This document shows, in pieces, positions 53,845-61,913 of a stretch of 61,913 bases of DNA. The first letter of the stretch is position 1, and the number at the start of each line of letters is the position of its first letter. Origin of the DNA: Gammaproteobacteria bacterium (GTDB taxonomy: Bacteria; Pseudomonadota; Gammaproteobacteria; Pseudomonadales; Azotimanducaceae); contig JAPPGA010000042.1 of NCBI GenBank assembly GCA_028821515.1, forward strand, positions 1-61,913, written 5' to 3'. The translations under genes and the position numbers were made by a program. A model generated the notes under the pieces. It did no database searches. It saw only the letters and a program-made list of their open reading frames with translations, and was not told where the DNA came from.

Positions 53845-55909
53845 AGGAGCCCTGCCGGCCGCCTCGCCGGGATCGTCCTCGGGGACCCCGCCCGCGCCCG
53901 GGAAATCCGGGCTGCGGAGGATCGCAGGGTTCCTCAGGAACGTATTCGGCAAGCCCCGTTTCGATGACCGGATAGACACGCAGCCGGACATCAGGACGGC
54001 TGCCGCGCTAGTCATCATCGGCCGGTCGGTACAGCTGCTGGCCGAAGTGAAATGGCTGTTCATGCTGAAAGCCCTGCTGCAGTTCCTGATGATCTTTCCG
54101 GGATTGCTGTTGCCCTGGATGGCAAAGATCGTCGTCGACAACGTGATGCTGCAGCAGCCATTCGGCCAGACGGATGTTCTTTATCCTCCTTTCATGTATC
54201 CGATCCTCGACCTGGTCGAGGGACAGGAACCGCTAGGCATCATGCTCACCCTCACGACCCTCTACTTTGTCATGCTGGTGATTGCCGGCAGCCGGACGGG
54301 GGAGACAGGCGCCGGTCTGTTGCAGGGACGCGATGCCGCGACGCAGGCTGAAAACCAGATCAGCGCTGGCGGCAGCGAAGGTGGCGGGCTGATGGGCGTG
54401 GCCGAGTTCATGGTGCACGTCCGGCTGACCCAGTCCATCGCGAATCGCCTGCGTTCGCGCCTGTTCGACCGGCTTACGCGTCTGCCCATGACGGTGCTCG
54501 ACGATCAGCGCACAGGTGATAGTGTCTTTCGGGTGCTCTACGACACTCCACTGGCGCCTGACCTGGCGTATCGCGCGACACTGCTGCCGTTCTTCATGCT
54601 GCTCGCGGCACTTATCAACCTCTACGTCCTGCAATACTCGTACGGCGACGTGTCGCCGCAACTGGTCGTGATCGCGTGGCTCGCGGTCCCTGCGGCATTC
54701 ATCGCCACCTTCCCGTTTTCCGGGGCGCTGCGGCGAACCAACCAGAACAAGCGTGCCGCGGGGTCCGCCACGACCAACGCCATGGAGGAGTCCATGAGCA
54801 ACGTCGCGGCCGTGCAGAGTCTGGGCGCCGGCAAGGAGGAGAACAGGCGTTTCGCGGAACGCAGCAGCGAGACCTTTCTACGGGAACGCTACGCCATCCT
54901 CGTGATCATTGTTGCGTCAGCGATTGTCGGCGGAGTCTTCGGCGCCGCAGCCTTTTACGTAACCATCCTCATCTCGGACGGCGTCATCGAAGAATCGATG
55001 TCGCCCGGCGATTTCGCGGTCCTTTTGGGAATCTACTGGAGCATCAGCAGTGCCGCGGGGTATTTCGGCGCCTGGTGGATCAAGCTGCAGGAGACGATCG
55101 CCGCCGTTCGCCGGGTCTTTTTCTTCCTCGACCACCCCTCGGAACACGACCGTCTCGGCGGCGTCGTACTCGACGACATCCGGCGCGGAGTAGAACTCGA
55201 AGGCGTTGGGTTCTCCTACCCGGACGGGCAGGAAGCGCTTCGCGGCATCGATCTCAAGCTGCCCATGGGAGAACTGGTCGCCATCGTCGGCCCCACAGGA
55301 GCGGGCAAGACCACCCTCGCCTATCTCGTTCCCTCCCTCCTGATCCCCACGACCGGCCGGGTGCTGATCGACGGCCAGGACGCCATCGAACTGGATATCG
55401 ACAGCCTGCGGCATCACGTCACCTACGTCTTCCAGGAACACGTCCTCTTGTCCGAGACGATTCGAGAGAACCTCCTGCTTGCCAATCCCGAAGCCACTGA
55501 AGGGCAGATGATGGCGGCTCTTGAAACGGCGGGCTGCATGGACTTCATCAACGATCTGCCCGATGGCATCGACACGAAGCTGGGGCGCTCCGGAGACAGC
55601 CTGTCGGTCGGCCAGCAGCAACGGCTATCCATCGCAAGAGGCCTCGTCCGGGACGCGAATATACTGATCCTGGACGAACCGACGGCAGCCCTCGACCCGC
55701 AAACCGAGAACGCCCTCGTAGCCTCGCTGCGGGCGGCTGCCGAGGAACGGCTCGTCATCGTGATCGCGCATCGGCTTTCCACCATCCGCCATGCCGATCG
55801 CATCGTCTTCCTGGAAGACGGCGAAATAAGGGACCTGGGCAGCCACGACGAACTCATGGCCAAACCGGCCAGTGCGTACCGCGACTTCGTCGAACTACAG
55901 AGCGGCTGA
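53837..55909 (+). CDS. ABC transporter, fused membrane and ATPase domains (subunit 2)
   Basis: This 690-residue partner of the preceding subunit has a long basic N-terminus (about 65 residues), six membrane helices with a periplasmic insertion after the second (QAENQISAGGSEGGGL), then Walker A GPTGAGKTT, signature LSVGQQQRLS and Walker B ILILDEPTAALD. Both ATPase sites of the heterodimer look catalytically complete, unlike exporters with one degenerate site. The ATG was chosen because earlier in-frame codons lie inside subunit 1. Confidence 0.92.
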   Translation: MSEGALPAASPGSSSGTPPAPGKSGLRRIAGFLRNVFGKPRFDDRIDTQPDIRTAAALVIIGRSVQLLAEVKWLFMLKALLQFLMIFPGLLLPWMAKIVVDNVMLQQPFGQTDVLYPPFMYPILDLVEGQEPLGIMLTLTTLYFVMLVIAGSRTGETGAGLLQGRDAATQAENQISAGGSEGGGLMGVAEFMVHVRLTQSIANRLRSRLFDRLTRLPMTVLDDQRTGDSVFRVLYDTPLAPDLAYRATLLPFFMLLAALINLYVLQYSYGDVSPQLVVIAWLAVPAAFIATFPFSGALRRTNQNKRAAGSATTNAMEESMSNVAAVQSLGAGKEENRRFAERSSETFLRERYAILVIIVASAIVGGVFGAAAFYVTILISDGVIEESMSPGDFAVLLGIYWSISSAAGYFGAWWIKLQETIAAVRRVFFFLDHPSEHDRLGGVVLDDIRRGVELEGVGFSYPDGQEALRGIDLKLPMGELVAIVGPTGAGKTTLAYLVPSLLIPTTGRVLIDGQDAIELDIDSLRHHVTYVFQEHVLLSETIRENLLLANPEATEGQMMAALETAGCMDFINDLPDGIDTKLGRSGDSLSVGQQQRLSIARGLVRDANILILDEPTAALDPQTENALVASLRAAAEERLVIVIAHRLSTIRHADRIVFLEDGEIRDLGSHDELMAKPASAYRDFVELQSG

Positions 55910-55914
55910 CCGGA

Positions 55915-56289
55915 TCACTCGAGCAGGGTCCCGCCAAAGCCGATGCGGCCCCTCGCATCCGGCGCATAGAGCACGTGAATGTTCTCTCGGGGACGGTCCA
56001 GCATTCGGGCAACGATCTCCGCCACGCCCGCCATTTCTCGCCCCAGCGCCGCGCGTTCCGGCAATTCGGCCCGCAGGATGCTGACAAAGACGGGCTGGAC
56101 CTGCGATCCGGTAACGCCGCCGTTTTCCGCATACGCGTCCTGGTCGATCGAACGCAGCCTGACCCACGTTCCGCCGGGATCGCTACCGAACAACCTCCCA
56201 AGGTCGTCGGCAAGAAGCTGAAGCGTCTCCTTGTCGACCACCTCGGGATCGGCCGGCCCTGTCACGACTTCGATGTCAACGATTGGCAT
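55915..56289 (-). CDS. Tautomerase superfamily protein
   Basis: This 124-residue protein begins MPIVDIEVV, leaving the catalytic Pro1 of the 4-oxalocrotonate tautomerase family once Met is removed. At twice the length of the small tautomerases it is of the fused or long type; RENIHVLYAPDARGRIGFGGTLL ends the fold. It catalyses keto-enol shifts or related proton transfers. The longer frame upstream does not fit the family and would hide Pro1. It is convergent with the ABC pair and divergent from the DASS transporter. Confidence 0.87.
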   Translation of the reverse strand: MPIVDIEVVTGPADPEVVDKETLQLLADDLGRLFGSDPGGTWVRLRSIDQDAYAENGGVTGSQVQPVFVSILRAELPERAALGREMAGVAEIVARMLDRPRENIHVLYAPDARGRIGFGGTLLE

Positions 56290-56453
56290 GATGGGTCTCG
56301 CTGGTTCGCGTCGAAACGGCCGCGTCGAGTGTAGCGCACGGCTTGCGGACGACGGCCTTGCGAATCCGGACCGCGTGCTACGATGAATCGAACCTGCGGT
56401 TCGAGTCGCCTGCCGAACATCCAAACAAACCGGATGAAGACACCCGTCAATCC

Positions 56454-57989
56454 ATGACCGAGCGAACCACGAGGGACAAGGCGCGCCTATTCGGCTTCTG
56501 GCTGGGACTCGCGGCGTTCGCGCTGTTGCTCATATTCCCCGTGGACCCGGGCAACCTGGCTGCGAGCCGGCTCGCCGCGGTGGCGGCGCTCATGGCGATC
56601 TGGTGGATCACCGAAGCCATCCCGCTGTTCGCCACCGCGCTGATGCCGCTGGTCCTGTTCCCCCTGCTCGGCATCATGGCCGGGCGCGAGACGGCGCCTG
56701 TCTACATCAACAGCACCATCGTGCTATTCATCGGCGGTTTCATGATCGCCCTGACCATGGAGAAGTGGAACCTGCACCGGCGCATCGCGCTGGCCATCAT
56801 CCACTACGTCGGCGGCGGGCCTGCCCGCATCGTGCTTGGCTTCATGGTCGCCTCGGCGTTCCTCTCCATGTGGATATCGAACACCGCAACGGCCGTCACG
56901 ATGGTGCCGATCGGCCTCGCCATCGTCTCCCAGATGGAAGAACGCGCCGGCGACCGCGCGAGGCAATTCTCGACCGGACTCATGCTCGGCATCGCCTACG
57001 GCTGTTCGACCGGCGGCATGACCACCCTCGTGGGCACGCCTCCCAACCTGTCGTTCGTACGCATCTACCAGATCATGTTTCCCGACGCGCCGGAGATCGC
57101 GTTCGGCCAGTGGCTGATCGTCGCCTTCCCGATCGGCGTCATCATGCTGCTCGCGGCCTGGCTGTTGATCACGCAGGTACTGTATCGGGCACCGGTGGAG
57201 ATCGCGGCCGACCGCGCGGTCATCGACCGGGAGCGCGCTCGGCTGGGGCCGATGTCATTCGAGGAACGCGCCGTCCTGACCGTCTTCACCACCACTGCGC
57301 TCCTCTGGGTCTTTCGTGCCGACCTCAACCTCGGCGCGTTCACGCTTCCCGGCTGGTCAGGTCTCCTGCCCTGGCCGAAGCTCATCGACGACGGCACCGT
57401 CGCCATCGCCATGGCGTCGCTCATGTTCTTCATTCCGGCGCGCGACTCCGAAGGACGCCCGACGCGCCTGCAGGACGCCGGGGTCATTCCTCGATTGCCG
57501 TGGAATGTCGTGCTCCTGATCGGCGGCGGCTTCGCCCTGGCGACCGGCTTTCAGCAGACCGGCCTCGCCGAGATGATCGGAGGCCAGTTCGGCGCGGCGG
57601 GCGAACTGCCCGTCTTCCTGCTTATCCTCCTGGTCTGCCTGTCGCTCACCTTCCTGACGGAACTGACAAGCAACACCGCCACCACCGAGATGATCCTGCC
57701 GATCCTGGCCGCCGTGGCCGTGGTTTCCGGTACGCATCCGCTGGTCCTGATGATTCCGGCAACGATGTCCGCCTCGTGCGCGTTCATGATGCCGGTCGCG
57801 ACGCCGCCGAACGCCATCGTCTTCGGCAGCAACCGGATCAGCATCGCGCAGATGGCACGGGCGGGTATCTTCCTCAACCTGATCGGCGCGCTCGTCATCG
57901 CGAGCGTGGTCTACACGCTGGGGCTCGTTGTGTTCGACATCGACCCGGGTGCGTTGCCGGAGTGGGCTACGGCTATCGCTGTCGAATAG
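56454..57989 (+). CDS. SLC13/DASS family sodium-coupled anion transporter
   Basis: This 511-residue inner-membrane transporter has about 11 helices. The two Ser-Asn-Thr signatures of the divalent-anion:Na symporters are present: WISNTATAVTMVP and LTSNTATTEMILP. The family end motif MPVATPPNAIVFG follows. Members carry C4-dicarboxylates, citrate or sulfate. Sulfate export or import would suit a sulfatase-rich genome and dicarboxylate would suit the nearby malate synthase; the sequence does not decide. Confidence 0.92.
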   Translation: MTERTTRDKARLFGFWLGLAAFALLLIFPVDPGNLAASRLAAVAALMAIWWITEAIPLFATALMPLVLFPLLGIMAGRETAPVYINSTIVLFIGGFMIALTMEKWNLHRRIALAIIHYVGGGPARIVLGFMVASAFLSMWISNTATAVTMVPIGLAIVSQMEERAGDRARQFSTGLMLGIAYGCSTGGMTTLVGTPPNLSFVRIYQIMFPDAPEIAFGQWLIVAFPIGVIMLLAAWLLITQVLYRAPVEIAADRAVIDRERARLGPMSFEERAVLTVFTTTALLWVFRADLNLGAFTLPGWSGLLPWPKLIDDGTVAIAMASLMFFIPARDSEGRPTRLQDAGVIPRLPWNVVLLIGGGFALATGFQQTGLAEMIGGQFGAAGELPVFLLILLVCLSLTFLTELTSNTATTEMILPILAAVAVVSGTHPLVLMIPATMSASCAFMMPVATPPNAIVFGSNRISIAQMARAGIFLNLIGALVIASVVYTLGLVVFDIDPGALPEWATAIAVE

Positions 57990-58159
57990 CTCGGCTCCAC
58001 GCAAGGTGACGCTCATCGGTGCTTGCTGACTTTCGGCATCGATAGACCCGTGGGGACCAGGCTGCAAACGACGTGCGATGTTGGCTTGCCTGCGCCACAT
58101 TGCCGGTCAACTGGGGGACAATCACGGCTTCTACCCCCATGCCAGCATTTCAAGGAGAG

Positions 58160-58167
58160 TGCTAGCA
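58160..58167. promoter_or_regulatory. Operator-like palindrome upstream of the toxin-antitoxin pair
   Basis: TGCTAGCA is a perfect 8-bp palindrome overlapping the minus-10-like TAGCAT (58163-58168), 35 bp before the antitoxin start. Ribbon-helix-helix antitoxins bind such sites to repress their own operon. The other 170 bp of the gap after the DASS gene show nothing clear. Confidence 0.3.
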
Positions 58168-58202
58168 TAGTGCCTAAGTGAACCAGAGCCGAAAACGCAA
58201 CG

Positions 58203-58457
58203 ATGGCTAACTTGAGCATACGCCGTTTGGAGGACGAGACCCTGGCACGACTGAAGGCCCGAGCGAAGCGTGAGGCGCTTTCGCTGGAGGAAACCGTCCG
58301 ACGCATACTGCGAGCTGCGGTCGTGGATGAGGCACCTCTAGGCACAGCGATCCGCCGAATCGTCGGAAAAGATGGCATCGACCTCAAACTCCCGAAACGC
58401 GAAGTTTACAGCCCGATTGACTTCGCGTCAGGCGACTACGGCCCAGACCAGAGATGA
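58203..58457 (+). CDS. FitA/VapB-type ribbon-helix-helix antitoxin
   Basis: This 84-residue protein starts with MANLSIRRLEDETLARLKAR and a helix SLEETVRRIL, the ribbon-helix-helix DNA-binding plan of FitA-like antitoxins; the C-terminus (PLGTAIRRI to FASGDYG) is the part that plugs the toxin. It overlaps the PIN toxin gene by ATGA. Confidence 0.88.
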   Translation: MANLSIRRLEDETLARLKARAKREALSLEETVRRILRAAVVDEAPLGTAIRRIVGKDGIDLKLPKREVYSPIDFASGDYGPDQR

Positions 58458-58864
58458 TCCTCCTCGACACAAACGTGATCTCGGCGAGCATGCGAGCAGA
58501 AGGCGATGCGAATGTGACACGATGGATGGATCGTCAACCCGCATCAACCCTGTTTCTGTCCGCCGTTACCGTCGACGAAATCATTTTCGGGATCGAAGTT
58601 CTGCCCGCTGGGCGGCGGAGAAGTCGCCTGGCGCGCATCTTCGCCGAGATCATCGGTGTTTTCTCCGGGCGAGTCCTGACGTTCGACACGGACGCAGCAA
58701 TCGAAAGTGCGGGGATTCGTAGCCAGCGTCAGCAGAAAGGCCTGCCCATGAGTCTCGCCGACTCGCAGATTGCCGGCATCGCCCGGAGCAACGGCTTCTC
58801 GCTTGCCACGATGAATCTGCGCGACTTCGCAGGGATTGACCTCACGGTGATAGAGCCACGCTGA
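58454..58864 (+). CDS. vapC: VapC/FitB-type PIN-domain toxin
   Basis: This 136-residue PIN ribonuclease has acidic residues for Mg in LLDTNVIS (Asp5), VDEIIFG (Glu42), LADSQIAG (Asp103) and the last site as NLRDF (Asp124). VapC-type toxins cut tRNA or rRNA when the antitoxin is lost. It is coupled to the antitoxin by a 4-bp overlap. Confidence 0.9.
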   Translation: MILLDTNVISASMRAEGDANVTRWMDRQPASTLFLSAVTVDEIIFGIEVLPAGRRRSRLARIFAEIIGVFSGRVLTFDTDAAIESAGIRSQRQQKGLPMSLADSQIAGIARSNGFSLATMNLRDFAGIDLTVIEPR

Positions 58865-58916
58865 GGTTGTCCCGATTGGCGGAGGACCGGGAGTCCACCG
58901 TGGCAGAGAGGCTGTT

Positions 58917-61100
58917 TTAGCCCTGCTGCGCCTTCAGTTCCCGTCGCCGCGCGTGCAGGATCGGTTCCGTGTAGCCGTTGGGCTGGTCCAGTCCCTTGAA
59001 GACGAGGTCGCAGGCTGCCTGGAAGGCGAGGCTGTCGTCGAAGGCCGGCGCCATGTCCATGTACTCGTCATCGTCGGCGTTCTGCCCGTCGACGACCGCC
59101 GCCATGCGTTCCATGGTCGATCGTACCTGGGCGTGGCTGACAATGCCGTGGTGCAGCCAGTTCGCGATGTGCTGGCTCGAGATCCGGCAGGTGGCCCTGT
59201 CTTCCATCAGCCCGACGTCATTGATGTCGGGAACCTTGGAACAGCCGACGCCGTGGTTAACCCAGCGCACGACGTAGCCGAGAATGCCCTGGGCGTTGTT
59301 GTCCAGTTCTGCCTGCACGTCGTCCGGCGACAGGTTCTCGCCCATCAGCAGGGGAATCTTGAGGATGTCGTCCACTGAAGCGCGCAGCCGGGACCTCAGT
59401 TCCCGCTGCCGGGCAGCGACATCCACCGCGTGGTAGTGCAGCGCGTGCAGCGTCGCCGCGGTCGGAGACGGCACCCAGGCGCAGTCGGCGCCAGCGGACG
59501 GATGGTTGGACTTTGCTTCCAGCATCTCCTTCATCTCGTCGGGCTTCGGCCACATGCCCTTGCCGATCTGCGCCCTGCCGGGGAAGCCGGTGGCCAGCCC
59601 CGCGTCGACATTGGCGTCCTCGTAGGCCGTGATCCAGGTCTCCTGCTTCATCGGTTCCTTTCGGACCATGGCGCCAGCCTGCATGCTGGTGTGTATCTCG
59701 TCGCCCGTGCGGTCGAGGAAGCCCGTGTTGATGAACACCACCCGCTCGCGCGCCACGCGAATGCACTCGCGAAGATTCAGGCTCGTGCGCCGTTCCTCGT
59801 CCATCACGCCGACCTTCAGGGTGTTCCGGCCGAGGCCGAGGAGGTCCTCCACGCGATCGAAGAGTTCGCACGTAAAGGCCGTCTCTTCCGGCCCGTGCAT
59901 CTTGGGCTTGACGATGTAAACGCTGCCCGCGCGGCTGTTGACGAAACTTCCGTTGCGCCGAAGGTCGTGCACCGCCGCAAGGCCTGTCATGGCCGCGTCA
60001 AGGATTCCCTCGAACACCTCGTCGCCGCGGCCGTCGAGGACGGCGTCGTTGGTCATGAGATGGCCCACGTTGCGCACGAGCATCAGGCTGCGCCCGGACA
60101 ACGTCAGCGACGTGCCATCCGGAGCCGTGTACGTTCGATCCGGCGTCAGTCGGCGGACGATGGTCTCGCCGCCTTTCTCGAAAGTCTCCGTCAGGTCGCC
60201 TCGCATGAGGCCGAGCCAGTTGCCGTAGACGAGCGCCTTGTCCTCGGCATCGACCGCGGCCACGGAGTCCTCGCAATCCTGGATTACGGTCAGGGCCGAT
60301 TCGAATACGACGTCCTTCACTCCCGCCGCGTGAACGGCACCCACGCCGTGGTCCCGATCAACCTGGATCTCGATATGCAGGTTGTTGTGGCGAAGCAGAA
60401 CGACCGATGGTTCCCCTTCACCGACAAACCCGGCGAACTGCGAGGGATCGGCCAATCCTGTCCGGTCTCCGGACGACAGCGTCACGCCGAGCGCAAGATC
60501 CCCGTCTGAGGCATCCAGGCCATAGCTCGACACGTCCGCGTGGGAGCCTTGCGCCAACGGCACGATCTCATCGAGCACCCCGGCAGTCCGTTCCACGACC
60601 AGTTCGCCCCGGGCCGGGTTGTAGCTGTTCCCCTTCTCGCGCCCCGGGGTCTCGTCAATGATGTCGGTGCCGTAGAAGGCGTCGTAGAGGCTTCCCCACC
60701 GCGCATTGGCCGCGTTCAGCGCGTACCGCGCGTTCATCACCGGGACCACGAGTTGCGGTCCGGCCACCGAGGCGATCTCCGGGTCGACGTTGTCGGTCCC
60801 GATCTCGAAGTCGGCACCCTCCGCAACGATGTAGCCGATTTCGGAAAGAAACGCCTTGTAGGCGTCGGGATCGTGGGGTTGTCCCCTGCGGGCCAGGTGC
60901 CACGCGTCGATCTGTTGCTGCAGCGCATCGCGCGTCGCGAGCAACGCGCGGTTCTTCGGCGTCAGGTCGTCGACTATGGACTCGAAGCCTTTCCAGAACG
61001 CGTCCAACCCGACTCCCGTTCCCGGCAACATCTTCTCCGCCACGAGATCGTCGAGCGCTTTCGCCACCCGCAATCCGCCCCGCTGAACCCGCTCCGTCAT
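58917..61100 (-). CDS. glcB: Malate synthase G
   Basis: This 727-residue single-chain malate synthase of the G class (usual length about 725) makes malate from glyoxylate and acetyl-CoA. Conserved stretches include [20 protein letters not shown], the TIM-barrel segment [17 protein letters not shown], and [20 protein letters not shown] near the end. It serves growth on two-carbon compounds or glycolate; no isocitrate lyase or glycolate oxidase gene is in the window. It stands alone on the minus strand, with the flavin reductase gene upstream on the same strand. Confidence 0.96.
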   Translation of the reverse strand: MTERVQRGGLRVAKALDDLVAEKMLPGTGVGLDAFWKGFESIVDDLTPKNRALLATRDALQQQIDAWHLARRGQPHDPDAYKAFLSEIGYIVAEGADFEIGTDNVDPEIASVAGPQLVVPVMNARYALNAANARWGSLYDAFYGTDIIDETPGREKGNSYNPARGELVVERTAGVLDEIVPLAQGSHADVSSYGLDASDGDLALGVTLSSGDRTGLADPSQFAGFVGEGEPSVVLLRHNNLHIEIQVDRDHGVGAVHAAGVKDVVFESALTVIQDCEDSVAAVDAEDKALVYGNWLGLMRGDLTETFEKGGETIVRRLTPDRTYTAPDGTSLTLSGRSLMLVRNVGHLMTNDAVLDGRGDEVFEGILDAAMTGLAAVHDLRRNGSFVNSRAGSVYIVKPKMHGPEETAFTCELFDRVEDLLGLGRNTLKVGVMDEERRTSLNLRECIRVARERVVFINTGFLDRTGDEIHTSMQAGAMVRKEPMKQETWITAYEDANVDAGLATGFPGRAQIGKGMWPKPDEMKEMLEAKSNHPSAGADCAWVPSPTAATLHALHYHAVDVAARQRELRSRLRASVDDILKIPLLMGENLSPDDVQAELDNNAQGILGYVVRWVNHGVGCSKVPDINDVGLMEDRATCRISSQHIANWLHHGIVSHAQVRSTMERMAAVVDGQNADDDEYMDMAPAFDDSLAFQAACDLVFKGLDQPNGYTEPILHARRRELKAQQG

Positions 61101-61150
61101 GATGCCTCGCTATCGCTGCCCAAAGGATTAAGCAAAATACCGTTTCCGTC

Positions 61151-61173
61151 GGCGGGCCCGCAAGCCGCCCGCC
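61151..61173 (-). terminator. Stem-loop between flavin reductase and malate synthase
   Basis: A perfect 7-bp GC stem (GGCGGGC/GCCCGCC) with a 9-nt loop lies 7 bp past the flavin reductase stop. On the minus strand a short ATTTT follows about 10 bp later. It could be a weak intrinsic terminator separating the two genes. Confidence 0.4.
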
Positions 61174-61180
61174 GTCTCCG

Positions 61181-61669
61181 TCATCGCGGCGGCGTATCGA
61201 GAAAACCGCCGTAAGCGCCCCTGAAAAACAGCAGCGGGTCGCCCGATCCGTCGAGGATGTCGATGTCCAGGACGCGGCCGACGGCGATGGTGTGATCGCC
61301 GGCGTCGTGCTCCGCGTCCAGCGCGCAGTCCACGTAGGCGAGCACGCCATCGAGTATCGGGGCGCCCGACACGCCCGCGCGCCAGCCGATGTCCGCAACC
61401 TCGCCGCTCCGGGCGAAGGTCTCGCTGACCCCGCGTTGATCGTCCGCCAGCACGTTGATGCAGAAATGACCGGCGCTGCGGATTCGTGGCCAGCTCGTGC
61501 TCGACTTGGCCGGGCAGACCGCGATCAGCGGTGGTTCCAGCGACAACGACACGAAAGACTGGGCTGCGAATCCAGTCATTTCGCCCTCGTCCAGGCCGGC
61601 GACGATGACGACGCCGGTACAGAACTGGCCCATTGTGTCGCGAAACTCCCGATCGCGGAATTCCGTCAT
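61181..61669 (-). CDS. Flavin reductase-like domain protein
   Basis: This 162-residue FMN-binding split-barrel flavin reductase (HpaC/NmoB group) has FRDTMGQFCTGVVIVAG, GFAAQSFVSLSLEPPLIAVC, HFCINVLADDQ, and ends with GDPLLFFRGAYGGF. It probably supplies reduced flavin to a monooxygenase or acts alone as a reductase; no monooxygenase partner is adjacent. The ATG used has GGAGG 5 bp upstream; two earlier in-frame Met codons are less likely. Confidence 0.9.
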   Translation of the reverse strand: MTEFRDREFRDTMGQFCTGVVIVAGLDEGEMTGFAAQSFVSLSLEPPLIAVCPAKSSTSWPRIRSAGHFCINVLADDQRGVSETFARSGEVADIGWRAGVSGAPILDGVLAYVDCALDAEHDAGDHTIAVGRVLDIDILDGSGDPLLFFRGAYGGFLDTPPR

Positions 61670-61913
61670 GTGTCCCTCCGGTATCCGCGCCATGTTACCG
61701 CACGGCCTCCGGACCGGGTGTCTCGAGCCGGCCGGCCAGTGGGTCTCCGGCCCCCGAAGTGTGGCCTGCGTCCGGGACAAGAGAGTAGAATTTCCCCGGA
61801 TGGCCGAAGTCAGCGCCCGTCCGCAAAACGACGCAAAGCAAACCTACGCAGCGCTGGACCTAGTGTTGTGTCCCGGAAATAACTGAGCAAAGTCTTTCGA
61901 TCTTGGCGAGTAT
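61670..61913. other. Right edge without a recognisable gene
   Basis: No frame here resembles a known protein. The last 54 bp (from CTAGTGTTGTGTCCCGGAA, 61860 on) have the look of an insertion-sequence end, but the element, if real, lies beyond the window. Confidence 0.3.

Noticed and set aside
58865-58916. Possible terminator between vapC and glcB
   Set aside because: Only 4-bp arms (GGAC/GTCC, CCAC/GTGG) without a T-run could be found, which is too weak.
1-61913. CRISPR arrays, tRNA and rRNA genes
   Set aside because: No regularly spaced repeats, cloverleaf-like segments or rRNA-like stretches were seen by eye; a dedicated RNA search was not possible.

Overview
The window is GC-rich, densely coded DNA from a Gram-negative bacterium. 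It is most likely a marine, possibly host-associated, gammaproteobacterium. Supporting this are four TonB-dependent outer-membrane receptors, a FecI/FecR surface-signalling pair, an AmtB-type ammonium transporter, malate synthase G, and a run of sulfatases and phytanoyl-CoA-dioxygenase-like (PhyH) enzymes of the sort enriched in sponge- and algae-associated bacteria. The lineage is inferred; the window holds no rRNA or tRNA gene.

Left part (1-13 kb, mostly minus strand). In transcription order there is an ECF sigma factor, FecR, an STN-domain TonB receptor, a thioredoxin-ankyrin protein and a TPR-TlpA-DsbD-alpha protein. This looks like one regulon joining signalled uptake to periplasmic thiol chemistry. 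It is followed by a conserved hypothetical, the ammonium transporter, an LpoB/CsgG-like exported protein and an aldo/keto-reductase-fold protein without the catalytic tetrad.

Centre (13-44 kb). This is the main catabolic region. Two operons diverge from a 379-bp control region at 25424-25802. The minus-strand arm has a PhyH with an extra N-terminal module, an NTF2-like protein, a second PhyH, a Gfo/Idh/MocA oxidoreductase, a GFA protein, a third PhyH and a TonB receptor. The plus-strand arm has a TonB receptor, the sister of the modular PhyH, two sulfatases, another PhyH and a sugar-isomerase-like TIM barrel. A second block at 36.5-43.4 kb adds a family-5 solute-binding protein, two aldo/keto reductases, a third sulfatase, a PhyH and a Tat-exported protein. 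A frameshifted seventh PhyH lies beside it on the other strand. An AbiE-type toxin-antitoxin pair sits between the two blocks. A formylglycine-generating enzyme at 49.8-50.7 kb can mature the three Cys-type sulfatases. The inferred role is uptake, desulfation, hydroxylation and oxidoreduction of a sulfated organic compound; the substrate cannot be read from the sequence.

Right part (44-62 kb). A two-gene unit with its own promoter and operator-like repeat encodes a DUF4143 AAA ATPase and, overlapping by ATGA, a 1323-residue NACHT-like NTPase with a C-terminal nuclease-like domain. This is the best candidate in the window for an undescribed defence or conflict system. Beyond it are the formylglycine-generating enzyme, a crotonase, a heterodimeric ABC exporter, a tautomerase, a DASS-family transporter, a FitAB/VapBC toxin-antitoxin pair, malate synthase G and a flavin reductase.
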